From: Hymenobacter negativus
Lineage (GTDB): Bacteria; Bacteroidota; Bacteroidia; Cytophagales; Hymenobacteraceae
NCBI RefSeq assembly: GCF_017571495.1
Contig: NZ_JAGETZ010000005.1
Coordinates: 372,001-436,000, forward strand
Length of the DNA: 64,000 nucleotides
Direction of reading: 5' to 3'
Under the pieces are notes generated by a model. That model did not search any database and had not been told where the DNA came from. It saw nothing but the letters and a program-made list of their open reading frames with translations. The stretch's first letter is position 1, and each line of letters opens with the position of its first letter. Positions 25,931 to 35,677 of this stretch are shown here, in pieces. Both the position numbers and the translations under genes were made by a program.

Positions 25931-27595
25931 GTGGTTTCTTTCCCTACCAACGAAGTCCTCCTCCTCGCCAGCGGCGATTTGCGCCTGGCCGCCAACCAAA
26001 ATTGCTGGGCCGCCCAGGAAGCCATGGAAGCGCAACTCACCGCGGCGCTCGAAAAGCAGGGCTGGAAAGTGAAGCGCGCCCATGCCTACGACCCTCAGAA
26101 GCAGCACGGCTTCCTCGACTCGCAGCGCATGGGCATGGAGGTGTTTCGCCACATCCACCCCCAGCAGCCGCTCATCGTGGCCGAAAGCGTGTGGCAGTAT
26201 TCGCACCACGTGCTGGCTGGCCTCACCACCCACCAGGGGCCTATCCTCACGGTGGCCAACTGGAGCGGGCAGTGGCCCGGCCTGGTGGGCATGCTCAACC
26301 TGAACGGCTGCCTCACCAAAGCCGACGTGAACTACAGCACGCTTTGGAGCGAGGATTTTACGGATGCTTTCTTTGAAAATGGCCTGAAACAGTGGCTCAA
26401 GCACGGCCATATTACCCAAGACGAGCGCCACGTCAAGAGCTTCGCCACCACCACACTGCCCGCCACCGAGGAGCACGCCGGCCGCACCTTTGGCCGAAAG
26501 TTTAAGCAGCACAAGGCCATCATGGGCGTCTTTGACGAGGGCTGCATGGGCATGTACAACGCCATTGTGCCCGACGAGTTGCTTCACGCTACCGGCATCT
26601 TCAAGGAGCGCCTGAGTCAGGCCAGCCTCTACGCCGCCATGCGCAACGTGACCGAGGCCGAGGCCCAGACCGTGCTTGACTGGCTGCTGGCCCGCGGCAT
26701 GAAATTCAACTGGGGCACCGACGAGGCCACCCAGCTCACTAAAAACCAGACACTGGAGCAATGCAAGATGTACATTGCCGCCGTGCGCATCGCCGATGAG
26801 TTCGGCTGCGACACCATCGGCATCCAGTACCAGCAGGGCCTCAAGGACCTGACCGTGGCCAGCGACCTGGCCGAAGGACTCCTGAATAACGCCGACCGTC
26901 CGCCGGTGTTCTCCACCACCGGCCAGGAGCTGTACGCCGGCCAGGCGCTGCCGCACTTTAATGAAGTGGACGAGTGCGCTGGCCTCGATGCGCTGCTCAC
27001 TTACCGCCTCTGGAACGAGTTGGGCTTGAGCGGCGAAACCACACTGCACGACCTGCGCTGGGGCCAAAGCTTCGACACCGGCGACGGCGAAGAATTTGTG
27101 TGGGTGTTCTTGATTTCGGGCGCTGCGCCTCCGGCTCACTTCATTGATGGCTACGCGGGCACCAGCAGCGAGCGGCAGCCCGCCATGTATTTCCGTCTCG
27201 GCGGGGGCAGCGTGAAGGGGGTGAGCCGCCCCGGCTCCATCGTCTGGAGCCGCGTGTACATGATGGATGGCAAGCTGCACTGCGACCTTGGGGTGGGCGA
27301 ATCGGTGGCCCTGCCCGCCGCCGAAACCCAGCGCCGCTGGCAGGAAACCACCCCTGAATGGCCCATCATGCACGCAGTATTGTGCGGCGTAACCCGCGAC
27401 CAAATGATGGCTCGTCACAAGGCTAACCACATCCAGGTGGTGTACGCACCCTATGCTGCCAAGGCCCACCAGCTCTGCCGCATCAAAGCCGCCGCGCTGG
27501 CGGAATTGGGCATCGAGGTGCATTTCTGCGGCGATGTGCAAGGCGTGACCAAGGCTATGGAGGTCGCGCCTGCGCAGGTTGCGCAGCCAGCGTAG
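25931..27595 (+). CDS. L-fucose/L-arabinose isomerase-family protein
   Basis: A cytoplasmic protein of about 554 residues. The N-terminal half has alternating alpha/beta segments (TNEVLLLASGDLRLAANQ, PLIVAESVWQYSHHVLAGL, GPILTVANWSGQWPGLVGML). The middle part has KAIMGVFDEGCMGMYNAI, and the C-terminal part has IGIQYQQGLKDL and the beta-barrel segment VYMMDGKLHCDLGVG. This matches the fucose/arabinose isomerase fold, but the exact sugar cannot be read from the sequence. The only start in frame is a GTG directly after an in-frame TAG at 25922, with no clear Shine-Dalgarno sequence; this is unusual but the coding pattern is intact. It lies 41 bp upstream of susC, suggesting the imported sugar is its substrate or a precursor of it. 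Confidence 0.8.
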   Translation: MVSFPTNEVLLLASGDLRLAANQNCWAAQEAMEAQLTAALEKQGWKVKRAHAYDPQKQHGFLDSQRMGMEVFRHIHPQQPLIVAESVWQYSHHVLAGLTTHQGPILTVANWSGQWPGLVGMLNLNGCLTKADVNYSTLWSEDFTDAFFENGLKQWLKHGHITQDERHVKSFATTTLPATEEHAGRTFGRKFKQHKAIMGVFDEGCMGMYNAIVPDELLHATGIFKERLSQASLYAAMRNVTEAEAQTVLDWLLARGMKFNWGTDEATQLTKNQTLEQCKMYIAAVRIADEFGCDTIGIQYQQGLKDLTVASDLAEGLLNNADRPPVFSTTGQELYAGQALPHFNEVDECAGLDALLTYRLWNELGLSGETTLHDLRWGQSFDTGDGEEFVWVFLISGAAPPAHFIDGYAGTSSERQPAMYFRLGGGSVKGVSRPGSIVWSRVYMMDGKLHCDLGVGESVALPAAETQRRWQETTPEWPIMHAVLCGVTRDQMMARHKANHIQVVYAPYAAKAHQLCRIKAAALAELGIEVHFCGDVQGVTKAMEVAPAQVAQPA

Positions 27596-27636
27596 CCTCA
27601 CCCAGCCCCTCCCAACTACTTTCTAAATCCCACCCT

Positions 27637-30630
27637 ATGAAACCTCTCTTTCCCATACTGGCGGCTACTGTGCTCTGTGTGAGTGCCGCGCAGGCCCAAA
27701 CGCGAACCATTACTGGCAATGTGGTGAGCGCCGATAAAGCCGAGGTGCTGCCCGGTGTGACCGTGGTGGTGAAAGGCACCACGAACGGTATTTCCACCGA
27801 CCCGGATGGTGGCTTTACCCTGCAGGTGCCCGATAAGCAGGACATCACGCTCGTGATTTCCTACCTGAGCTATAAGGCCCAGGAGCTGGTGGTGAAGCCC
27901 GACCAAACCCGCATCGAAGTGAAGCTGGCCCCCGAAGCCGCCGCCCTCGACGACGTGGTGGTAATCGGCTACGGGACGGTGCGGAAGCGCGATTTGACCG
28001 GCGCGGTCACGTCGGTGAAAGGGGAGGAGGTCACGAAGCTGCCCACTACGACGGTGGTGGAAGCCTTGCAAGGCAAAATCCCGGGGGCCGACATTTCGCG
28101 GGCCAACGGCTACGCGGGCCAGGGCGCGTCCATCCGCATTCGTGGCAACCGCTCCATTGCCAACCCCAGCAGTTCCAACAACGTGCTCTACATCGTGGAC
28201 GGCGTGCAGGGCGTGGATGCTTCGGTGATTGACCCGAACGACGTGGAAAGCATTGAAGTGCTGAAAGACGCTTCCTCGACGTCCATCTACGGGTCGCGCG
28301 GGGCCAACGGCGTGATTATCATCACCACCAAGCGCGGCACCAACGGCAAGCCCCGGTTATCGCTGAATGCCTACACCGGCCTCACGAAGGTAGCTGGCTA
28401 CGGCAAGTTCATGGACGGGCCGCAGTACGTGGCGTTCCGGCGCGAAGCCTTTCGGGCGGTGGGCACCTGGAACAGCCCGGCTGACGACAGCAAGGTATTT
28501 ACCGCGCCGCAGCTCGACGCCATCAACAACGGGCAGTACGTGAACTGGTCGGATTTGCTGCTGAATAACGGGATGCAGCAGAACTACCAGATTGGCATTT
28601 CGGGCGGTTCGGACAACACCAAAATCTACTTTTCGGGCAACTACTTCGAAGAAAAAGGCCTGCTGAACCTGGACCGCTACAAGCGCTATACCGGCCGCCT
28701 GAATATCGACCAAACCATCTATAAGTGGTTGAAAGCTGGAGCCCAAACGCAGCTTTCGTATACCGACAACGACATCCGCCGCGACCCGCTGAACCAGGCC
28801 TCGCAAGTAGCGCCACTGGGCACGCCCTACGACGCCGACGGCAACCTAAACATCTTCCCCCTAGGTGGCACGCTCATCAACCCGCTGGCCGACGAGCAGC
28901 CCGGCGCCTACCAGCGCAACACCAAAACCAACCGCATTTCGGCCGCTGCCTACCTCGAAATCGCCCCCTTCAATGGCCTAACTTTCCGCTCCACTTTCGG
29001 CGCCAACTTTTCGACCTCGGAGGCCGGCAGCTTCTATGCCCGCAACACCATCGACGGGCGCGGGGCCAACTCGCAGGCGTCCATCACCAACAACCAGAAC
29101 CGCAACCTGAGCTGGGAAAATGTGCTGACCTACCACAAGGACATCGGCGACCATTCCATCACGGCCACGGGCGTGGGCAGTATTCTGACGTTTACCAACA
29201 CAAACAGCTTTGTGGGTGGGGCCAACCAGGTGCTGCCCTCGCAGTCGTTTTACAACCTGGGCAGCGCCAACCAGAACCCATTTTTCGGCAGCGGCTTCGT
29301 GCAGAACAAGCTCATTTCCTTCACTGGCCGCGTCAACTACAGCTTCAAGGGCAAGTACCTGCTGACCGTGACGGGCCGCTCCGATGGCTCCTCGAAGCTG
29401 GCGCCGGGCAACAAATGGGCGTTTTTCCCATCGGCCGGTCTGGGCTGGCGCGTGATTGACGAGGACTTCATGAAGGGCCAGAAGGTGTTTTCGGAGCTGA
29501 AGCTGCGCGGCAGCTACGGCATCTCCGGCAACGACGTCATCAACGCCTACGCCACCCAGAACTCGCTCACGCTGGCCCAGATTTCCTACAACGAAACCAC
29601 CGCCGCGCCGGCCTATACCATTTCGCCCACCATCGGCAACCAGAGCCTGAAATGGGAGCTGACCACCACCGCCGACTTCGGCGTGGACTTCGGCCTGTTC
29701 GACAACCGCCTGACCGGCACCGTGGACTACTACGACGCCCGCACCAACGACCTGATTTTCCCCTACACGCTACCGCTGTTCACGGGCGTGACCACCGTCA
29801 ACCGCAACATCGGCAAAACCCGCAACCGCGGCATCGAAGTCTCGCTGACTTCGCAAAACTTCCGCGGCGGCGCCTTCACCTGGTCCACCACCGCCACGTT
29901 TGCGGCCAACCGCGAAACCATCGTGTCGCTGCCCAACGGCAACGTTATCGCCGACGACTACCGCAACTCGCTCATCGAAGGCCAGCCCTCCCAGATTTAT
30001 TACGACTACAAGAAAATCGGCATCTGGCAGCTGGGCGAGGAAGCCGCGGCGGCCGCGGCCGGCACCCCGGGCCAGTTCCAGCCCGGCGACATCAAAGTGG
30101 CCGACCTGTCAGGCCCCGACGGTGTGCCCGACGGCAAAATCACGGCCGCCGACCGCACTATCATCGGCTCGCGCGTGCCGAAATGGACCGGCGGCCTCAG
30201 CAATGACTTCCGCTACAAGGGCTTCGACCTGAACGTGTTGTTCGTGGCCCGCGTCGGCCAGTGGATTAGCTCCGACTACTACGCCAAGTACCAGCGCAGC
30301 GGCAGCAACAACGGCGCCGTGGTGGACTACTGGACCCCCGAAAACCCTACCAACGAGTACCCGCGACCCAACGCCACGCGCGTTTCTAACTACGTAACCA
30401 CCCTCACCGAGCGCCAGGCGTCCTACGCCAAAGTGCGCAACGTGACCCTCGGCTACACCCTGCCCAAAGCCGCCACCGGCAAGCTGCGCATCGACAACGT
30501 GCGGCTGTACGTGTCGGGCAAAAACCTCTACACCCTCAGCGACCTCAAGGACTTCGACCCCGAAGGCGAGGGCGTGATTGACCGCCCGCTAAACCGGGTG
30601 TACGTGGTGGGTCTGAACGTGGGCTTCTAA
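27637..30630 (+). CDS. SusC-type TonB-dependent outer membrane transporter
   Basis: A 997-residue outer-membrane protein. It has a signal peptide (ILAATVLCVSAAQA-QT), a carboxypeptidase-regulatory-like domain (TITGNVVSADKAEVLPGVTV, residues about 24-105), the SusC motif DDVVVIGYGTVRKRDLTGAV, a plug domain with IRIRGNRSI and LYIVDGVQG, then the beta-barrel ending in VVGLNVGF with a terminal aromatic residue. It should import pectin oligosaccharides with energy from TonB. It is the only SusC in the window, is followed 13 bp later by susD, and is probably co-transcribed from the isomerase promoter. Confidence 0.97.
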   Translation: MKPLFPILAATVLCVSAAQAQTRTITGNVVSADKAEVLPGVTVVVKGTTNGISTDPDGGFTLQVPDKQDITLVISYLSYKAQELVVKPDQTRIEVKLAPEAAALDDVVVIGYGTVRKRDLTGAVTSVKGEEVTKLPTTTVVEALQGKIPGADISRANGYAGQGASIRIRGNRSIANPSSSNNVLYIVDGVQGVDASVIDPNDVESIEVLKDASSTSIYGSRGANGVIIITTKRGTNGKPRLSLNAYTGLTKVAGYGKFMDGPQYVAFRREAFRAVGTWNSPADDSKVFTAPQLDAINNGQYVNWSDLLLNNGMQQNYQIGISGGSDNTKIYFSGNYFEEKGLLNLDRYKRYTGRLNIDQTIYKWLKAGAQTQLSYTDNDIRRDPLNQASQVAPLGTPYDADGNLNIFPLGGTLINPLADEQPGAYQRNTKTNRISAAAYLEIAPFNGLTFRSTFGANFSTSEAGSFYARNTIDGRGANSQASITNNQNRNLSWENVLTYHKDIGDHSITATGVGSILTFTNTNSFVGGANQVLPSQSFYNLGSANQNPFFGSGFVQNKLISFTGRVNYSFKGKYLLTVTGRSDGSSKLAPGNKWAFFPSAGLGWRVIDEDFMKGQKVFSELKLRGSYGISGNDVINAYATQNSLTLAQISYNETTAAPAYTISPTIGNQSLKWELTTTADFGVDFGLFDNRLTGTVDYYDARTNDLIFPYTLPLFTGVTTVNRNIGKTRNRGIEVSLTSQNFRGGAFTWSTTATFAANRETIVSLPNGNVIADDYRNSLIEGQPSQIYYDYKKIGIWQLGEEAAAAAAGTPGQFQPGDIKVADLSGPDGVPDGKITAADRTIIGSRVPKWTGGLSNDFRYKGFDLNVLFVARVGQWISSDYYAKYQRSGSNNGAVVDYWTPENPTNEYPRPNATRVSNYVTTLTERQASYAKVRNVTLGYTLPKAATGKLRIDNVRLYVSGKNLYTLSDLKDFDPEGEGVIDRPLNRVYVVGLNVGF

Positions 30631-30643
30631 TAGAATTGACGTC

Positions 30644-32362
30644 ATGAAAACGACTCTCAAAAAGAACCTGACCCTGGCGCTGCTGGCGCTCGCGGCCACC
30701 GCCTGCAAAGACCAGCTCGAAGAATACAACCCCAGCGGCGCCACGGCCGAAGCCGTGTTCACTACGCCCGAGGGCTTCGAAACCGCCGTAACCGGCATGT
30801 ACACTTACAACCGCGCCCTCTACGGCAAAGAGGCCGGCTACGCGCTGCTCGAAATGGGCACCGATATCTGGACCAATGCCGCCAACAACGGCGGCACGGT
30901 GGTGAGCGGTGCCGCACCCCAGCCAGCGCTGACCACCTACCAGGGCCTAATTTCCGATAATATCTGGGTGAAAGCCCAGCTCTGGCAGCAGTGCTACGCC
31001 GCCATCAACCTCGGCAACCAGGCCCTGAAATACGTAAACACCGCTGGCCTGCTGCCTGCCCGCCGCCCGGTGCTCGAAGCCGAAATCCGCTTCATGCGGG
31101 CCTGGTACTACTACCATCTGGTGGAGTCGTTCGGCGACGTACCGCTGCGCCTGGAGCCCACCGAAGGCGTGGTAACCACCGCCACCCGCGCCCCCGTGGC
31201 CGACGTGTACAACCAGATTTTCCAGGACCTGGATTTTGCTACTGCCAACCTGCCGGCCACCACCACCGATTACGGCCGCATCACCAAGCCGGCCGCCGAG
31301 GCATTTGCCTCCAAAGTCTACCTCACCCGCGGCCAGTACCAGCGCGCCGCCAATCTGGCTAACCGCGTGGTAAGCAAATACACCGGGCAGGGCATTCGTC
31401 TGGTAACCAACTACGCCAGCCTCTGGGACATTGCCAATCAGCGCAATTCTGAGGTGCTGTGGGCCGTGAACTACTCGCCCACGCTCACCTACAACGCCGG
31501 CAGCAACCTGGGCAATACCTTCTTCCTGATGGATTACGGTACGCTGCCTGGCCTGCAACGCGACATCCTGAATGGCTTCGCCAACGTGCGCTACATGCCT
31601 ACACGCTTCCTGCTCAACCTCTACAACGAGCAGAACGACGCCCGCTACAACGCCACCTTCAAGCAGGCCTGGCTGGCCAACAACGCCGCCACCATCCCCA
31701 AATGGACTGCCGCCGAAGTCGCCCAAAACCCGACCGAACTAGCCGGCCTAACCGGCCAAAACAAGTTCGCAATTGGTGACACGGCCGTGCTGACCACCAA
31801 GCGCTCCATTCCCAACTTTCAGCAGCAGTATACCCGTCGCTACCGCTATCGGGTGTATGATGTGGACGACATCTACGCCGCCAACGGCACGCCCCTCGAC
31901 CGGTTTCACTACCCCTCGCTGCGGAAGTTTGACGACCCCACCCGCGCCACTGCCACCGTGCAGGAAAGCTCCCGCGATGCCAATCTGCTCCGCCTTGGCG
32001 ACATCTACCTGATTGCCGCCGAAGCCCAGTTCCGCAACGGCAAGCTTGATTCGGCCGCCTACTACATCAACCAGGTTCGCACCCGGGCTGCCCTCACGCC
32101 TGCCCGCGTCCCTGCCATGCAAATCACCGCCAGCCAGGTAACGCTCGACTTCATCCTCGACGAGCGCGCCCGCGAGCTGGCCGGCGAGCAAGTCCGCTGG
32201 TTCGACCTCAAGCGCACCGGCAAGCTGGTGGAGCGCGTGCGCCTCTACAACCCCGACGCGGCTCCCAATATCCAGGATTTCCATACCCTGCGCCCCATCC
32301 CGCAAAGCGACCTCGACGCCGTGACGAACAAGGGCGACTTCCGGCAAAACCCAGGTTATTAA
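30644..32362 (+). CDS. SusD/RagB-family surface glycan-binding lipoprotein
   Basis: A 572-residue lipoprotein with lipobox LAATAC (Cys21). The SusD helical TPR-like core is visible: VTGMYTYNRALYGKEAGYALLE, AEIRFMRAWYYYHLVESFGDVPL and the C-terminal RLGDIYLIAAEAQFRNG, DERARELAGEQVRWFDLKRTGKL and LRPIPQSDLDA blocks. It caps the SusC barrel and binds the oligosaccharide. Typical length for the family. Confidence 0.97.
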   Translation: MKTTLKKNLTLALLALAATACKDQLEEYNPSGATAEAVFTTPEGFETAVTGMYTYNRALYGKEAGYALLEMGTDIWTNAANNGGTVVSGAAPQPALTTYQGLISDNIWVKAQLWQQCYAAINLGNQALKYVNTAGLLPARRPVLEAEIRFMRAWYYYHLVESFGDVPLRLEPTEGVVTTATRAPVADVYNQIFQDLDFATANLPATTTDYGRITKPAAEAFASKVYLTRGQYQRAANLANRVVSKYTGQGIRLVTNYASLWDIANQRNSEVLWAVNYSPTLTYNAGSNLGNTFFLMDYGTLPGLQRDILNGFANVRYMPTRFLLNLYNEQNDARYNATFKQAWLANNAATIPKWTAAEVAQNPTELAGLTGQNKFAIGDTAVLTTKRSIPNFQQQYTRRYRYRVYDVDDIYAANGTPLDRFHYPSLRKFDDPTRATATVQESSRDANLLRLGDIYLIAAEAQFRNGKLDSAAYYINQVRTRAALTPARVPAMQITASQVTLDFILDERARELAGEQVRWFDLKRTGKLVERVRLYNPDAAPNIQDFHTLRPIPQSDLDAVTNKGDFRQNPGY

Positions 32363-32377
32363 CAGGAACCAAAAGCC

Positions 32378-32471
32378 GTCATGTCGAGCGTAGCCGAGAC
32401 ATCTCGCGTGTCACTACTAAACCAATCGTTGAACAAAGCGAGCGAGATGTCTCGGCTGCGCTCGACATGAC
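32378..32471. repeat. Class B palindromic repeat (B2)
   Basis: GTCATGTCGAGCGTAGCCGA ... TCGGCTGCGCTCGACATGAC, with inner arms ACATCTCGC/GCGAGATGT. It lies between susD and the PL1 gene. Confidence 0.9.
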
Positions 32472-32486
32472 AAAAACACAACCCAA

Positions 32487-34148
32487 ATGTCCCACCGCCG
32501 CGCCCTCCTTACTGTTCTCTTCGCCTCTGCCTGCGCCGCACCAGTCGCCCGCGCCCAGTATCCCAAGATTCCGCCGGAGGTACAAGCTAAAGCCGACGCC
32601 GCCTTGGCCGACGCCGAAAAACGCTCCGAGGAAGCCTGGCAGAAAGCGCAGCCCGTCATTCAGGCCGAAGCCAAAGCTGGAAAGCCCTACGTTCCCTGGG
32701 CTGCCAAACCCAGCGACCTACCTCAGTCGAGCCGGCTGGCGTTTCCTGGCGCGGAGGGTGGGGGAGCCCACGTTTTTGGCGGGCAGGGCGGCAAGGTGTA
32801 CGTGGTAAAAAGTCTGGCCGACAGTGGCCCTGGTACGTTGCGCGAAGCGCTGGAGCAGGGCGGGGCTCGCATCATCGTGTTCAATGTAGCGGGTATCATC
32901 AAGCTGCAAAGCCCCATTATTATTCGAGCGCCCTACGTCACCATCGCCGGCCAAACGGCCCCGGGCGACGGCATTTGTGTAGCGGGCGAGTCAATCTGGA
33001 TTAACACCCACGACGTGGTGGTACGCTACGTGCGCTTCCGTCGCGGCGCTACCGATGTGGCCCGGCGCGATGACGGCCTGGGCGGTAATCCGGTGGGTAA
33101 TATTATCATCGACCATGTTTCGGCTTCCTGGGGCTTGGATGAGAACATGTCCATTTACCGGCACGTGTACCACAACCCCGAAACCGGCAAGGCCGACAAG
33201 CTGCCCACGGTAAACGTGACCATTCAGAACTCCATTTTCTCGGAAGGCCTCGATACCTATAACCACGCTTTTGGCAGCACCATCGGCGGGTTGAACAGCC
33301 TGTTTACCCGCAACCTGTGGGCCAATAACATTGCCCGCAATCCATCGGTGGGCATGTACGGCGACTTCAACTTCGCCAACAACGTGGTATTCAACTGGTG
33401 GAACCGCTCGGCCGATGGCGGCGACAACCACTCGGAGTACAACTTCGTGAACAACTACTACAAGCCCGGCCCCATCACGCCGGCCGGTGAACCCATTTCT
33501 TACCGCATCCTCAAGCCCGAATCGGGCCGCGACAAAGACCAGAAGAACCTGTTCGGCAAAGCCTATGTGGCGGGCAACGTGGTGGCCGGCAACGACAAAG
33601 TGACCCAGGACAACTGGGCCGGCGGCGTGCAGGTGGAAGACCAGCCCGACGCCGCGAAAATCGTGGCCGAAGTTCGGACTGATAAGCCCTTCACGCTGCC
33701 CAACATGAACACCGTGTTGCCCGCCCAGGAGGCTTACCAGTACGTGCTGGCCAACGCTGGCTGCACCCTGCCCAAGCGCGACGCTGTAGATACCCGCATT
33801 GTGGAAGACGTGCGCACCGGCAAAATTACCTACGCCAAAAACGCGCAATCCACGCCCCAAAGCCCCTACATCAAGCGCCGCCTGCCCGCCGATTCTTATA
33901 AAAACGGCATCATCACCGACCCTGCGCAAGTGGGTGGTTACCCCGATTACAAAGGCACGCCCTACGCCGATGCCGACAACGACGGCATACCCGACAAATG
34001 GGAAACCGCTCACGGCCTCAACCCCAAAAGCGCCGCCGACGCCACCCAGGACCGCGACAAGGATGGCTACGCCAATATCGAGGAATACCTGAACAGCGTG
34101 GTGCCGCTGCAGAACGTGCGGCCCAATGCCAGCAAGGTGAAATCTTAA
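32487..34148 (+). CDS. Secreted pectate lyase, polysaccharide lyase family 1 (second copy)
   Basis: A 553-residue paralogue of the enzyme at 6495-8165, collinear from the signal peptide to the end. It has FPGAEGGGAHVFGGQGGKV, GPGTLREALEQGGARIIVF, IIIDHVSASWGLDENMS and RNLWANNIARNPSVG, and ends with the calcium-binding-like segment DADNDGIPDKWETAHGLNP. The two copies clearly differ in loop residues (for example YNDSTGIAEQKLG versus HNPETGKADKLP), so they may differ in chain-length or methylation preference. Following susCD, this copy is likely under the same promoter. The signal peptide ends near ARA-QYP. Confidence 0.93.
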   Translation: MSHRRALLTVLFASACAAPVARAQYPKIPPEVQAKADAALADAEKRSEEAWQKAQPVIQAEAKAGKPYVPWAAKPSDLPQSSRLAFPGAEGGGAHVFGGQGGKVYVVKSLADSGPGTLREALEQGGARIIVFNVAGIIKLQSPIIIRAPYVTIAGQTAPGDGICVAGESIWINTHDVVVRYVRFRRGATDVARRDDGLGGNPVGNIIIDHVSASWGLDENMSIYRHVYHNPETGKADKLPTVNVTIQNSIFSEGLDTYNHAFGSTIGGLNSLFTRNLWANNIARNPSVGMYGDFNFANNVVFNWWNRSADGGDNHSEYNFVNNYYKPGPITPAGEPISYRILKPESGRDKDQKNLFGKAYVAGNVVAGNDKVTQDNWAGGVQVEDQPDAAKIVAEVRTDKPFTLPNMNTVLPAQEAYQYVLANAGCTLPKRDAVDTRIVEDVRTGKITYAKNAQSTPQSPYIKRRLPADSYKNGIITDPAQVGGYPDYKGTPYADADNDGIPDKWETAHGLNPKSAADATQDRDKDGYANIEEYLNSVVPLQNVRPNASKVKS

Positions 34149-34160
34149 CGAATAAGAATA

Positions 34161-34249
34161 TCATGCTGAGCGAAGTCGAAGCATCTCTACCTCGCAAGTA
34201 ATCAATGTTAGCATTGCGATAGAGATGCTTCGACTTCGCTCAGCATGAC
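34161..34249. repeat. Class B palindromic repeat (B3)
   Basis: TCATGCTGAGCGAAGTCGAA ... TTCGACTTCGCTCAGCATGA, inner arms GCATCTCTA/TAGAGATGC. Located between the PL1 and GH140-like genes. Confidence 0.9.
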
Positions 34250-34276
34250 CGTTCTGTTGTTGTTTGTAACGAATAG

Positions 34277-35671
34277 ATGACCATAATAACCCGTTTCTCT
34301 GCGTTGCTTCTGCTGCTTTTAGTAGCCTTTGCTCCGGCCGCGCCCACCACCGGCCCGCTCAAAGTATCGCCCAACGGCCGCTACCTGATGACGGGTAGCG
34401 GCAAACCCTTTTTCTGGCTGGGCGATACCGGCTGGTTGCTTTTCAGCAAGCTCAAGCGCGAAGAGGCTGAAACGTACCTCGAAGACCGCCGCAAAAAGGG
34501 ATTCAACGTCATCCAAGTGATGGTGCTGCACCAGGTGCCCATCGCCAACGTGTACGGCGACTCGGCGATGGTGCACGGCAACGTGGCCCGGCCCCTTACC
34601 ACGCCCGGCAGCTCGCCGACCGATGCCGCGCAATACGACTACTGGGACCACATGGACTACATCGTGGACCTGGCCGCCAAAAAGGGCCTCTACATGGGCA
34701 TGGTGCCGGTATGGGGCACCAATGTAAAGGGTGGCAAGGTGAACCAGGCGCAAGCCAAAACCTACGCCACTTTCCTGGCCGAGCGGTATAAGAACCGGCC
34801 GAACATCATCTGGTTGAACGGTGGCGACATCGCCGGTAGCGACTCGCTGAAGGTCTGGAACACCATTGGGGCCACCCTGAAAGCCGTGGACCCGAACCAC
34901 CTAGAAACCTACCACCCGCGTGGCCGCACGCAGTCGTCGGACTGGTTCCACAACGCCAGCTGGCTGGATTTCAACATGTACCAGTCGGGCCACCAACGTT
35001 ATGAACAGGATACCTCACGCAAGGAGAAGAACCACTACGGCCCCGATAACTGGAAATACCAACAAGCTGACTATGCGCTGAAACCTGCCAAACCGAGCAT
35101 CGACGGTGAGCCTTCCTACGAAGGCATTCCCCAAGGCCTGCATGATATCAAACAGCCCCGCTGGACCGATGCCGACGTGCGCCGCTATGGCTACTGGTCA
35201 GTATTCGCAGGTGCATTCGGCTATACCTATGGGCAGAACTCGGTGATGCAGATGCACAGCAGCTTCGATAAGGGCAGCGCCTATGGCTCCAGTGAGTTGT
35301 GGTCGTCGGCCATCAATGCGCCTGGCGCGGCTCAGATGCAGTATTTGAAGCAGCTGATGCTGTCGCGGCCGTATTTTGAGCGAGTGCCCGACCAGTCGCT
35401 AATTGCCGGTGATGCGGGCGAGAAGTACAACCGCCTGTTTGCTACGCGGGGCAAGAATTACGCCTTCATCTACGCTTACAACGGGCGAAATATGAAGGTG
35501 AATCTGGGCAAAATTACCAGCGCAAAAGTGAAGGCCTCGTGGTTCAGCCCGCGCGACGGCAAAACCACCGCCATTGGTACCTTCCCCAATAAAGGCACCC
35601 AGGAATTCAACCCGCCCGGCGAGCAGAAGGATGGCAACGACTGGGTGCTCATTCTGGACTCCGTCAGCTAA
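34277..35671 (+). CDS. DUF4038/GH140-like glycosidase, candidate apiosidase
   Basis: A 464-residue secreted protein (signal: ALLLLLLVAFAPAA). The TIM barrel begins KPFFWLGDTGWLLFSKL and continues with GFNVIQVMVLHQVP, WDHMDYIVDLAAKKGLYMG, RPNIIWLNGGDIAGS (candidate acid D) and KPSIDGEPSYEGIP (candidate Glu). A C-terminal small beta-domain (YAFIYAYNGRNMKVNLG, WFSPRDGKTTAIG) matches the partner domain usual for DUF4038 proteins. GH140, part of this group, contains the enzyme that cleaves the apiose-galacturonic acid bond in RG-II. The assignment to GH140 rather than another DUF4038 family is tentative but fits the locus. Confidence 0.8.
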   Translation: MTIITRFSALLLLLLVAFAPAAPTTGPLKVSPNGRYLMTGSGKPFFWLGDTGWLLFSKLKREEAETYLEDRRKKGFNVIQVMVLHQVPIANVYGDSAMVHGNVARPLTTPGSSPTDAAQYDYWDHMDYIVDLAAKKGLYMGMVPVWGTNVKGGKVNQAQAKTYATFLAERYKNRPNIIWLNGGDIAGSDSLKVWNTIGATLKAVDPNHLETYHPRGRTQSSDWFHNASWLDFNMYQSGHQRYEQDTSRKEKNHYGPDNWKYQQADYALKPAKPSIDGEPSYEGIPQGLHDIKQPRWTDADVRRYGYWSVFAGAFGYTYGQNSVMQMHSSFDKGSAYGSSELWSSAINAPGAAQMQYLKQLMLSRPYFERVPDQSLIAGDAGEKYNRLFATRGKNYAFIYAYNGRNMKVNLGKITSAKVKASWFSPRDGKTTAIGTFPNKGTQEFNPPGEQKDGNDWVLILDSVS

Positions 35672-35677
35672 AGCACC

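Noticed and set aside
25664..27601. Long minus-strand open frame (645 codons) opposite the isomerase gene
   Set aside because: It is fully antisense to a gene with a clear family match, has His/Val/Gly-rich low-complexity composition, and arises from GC-rich codon use.
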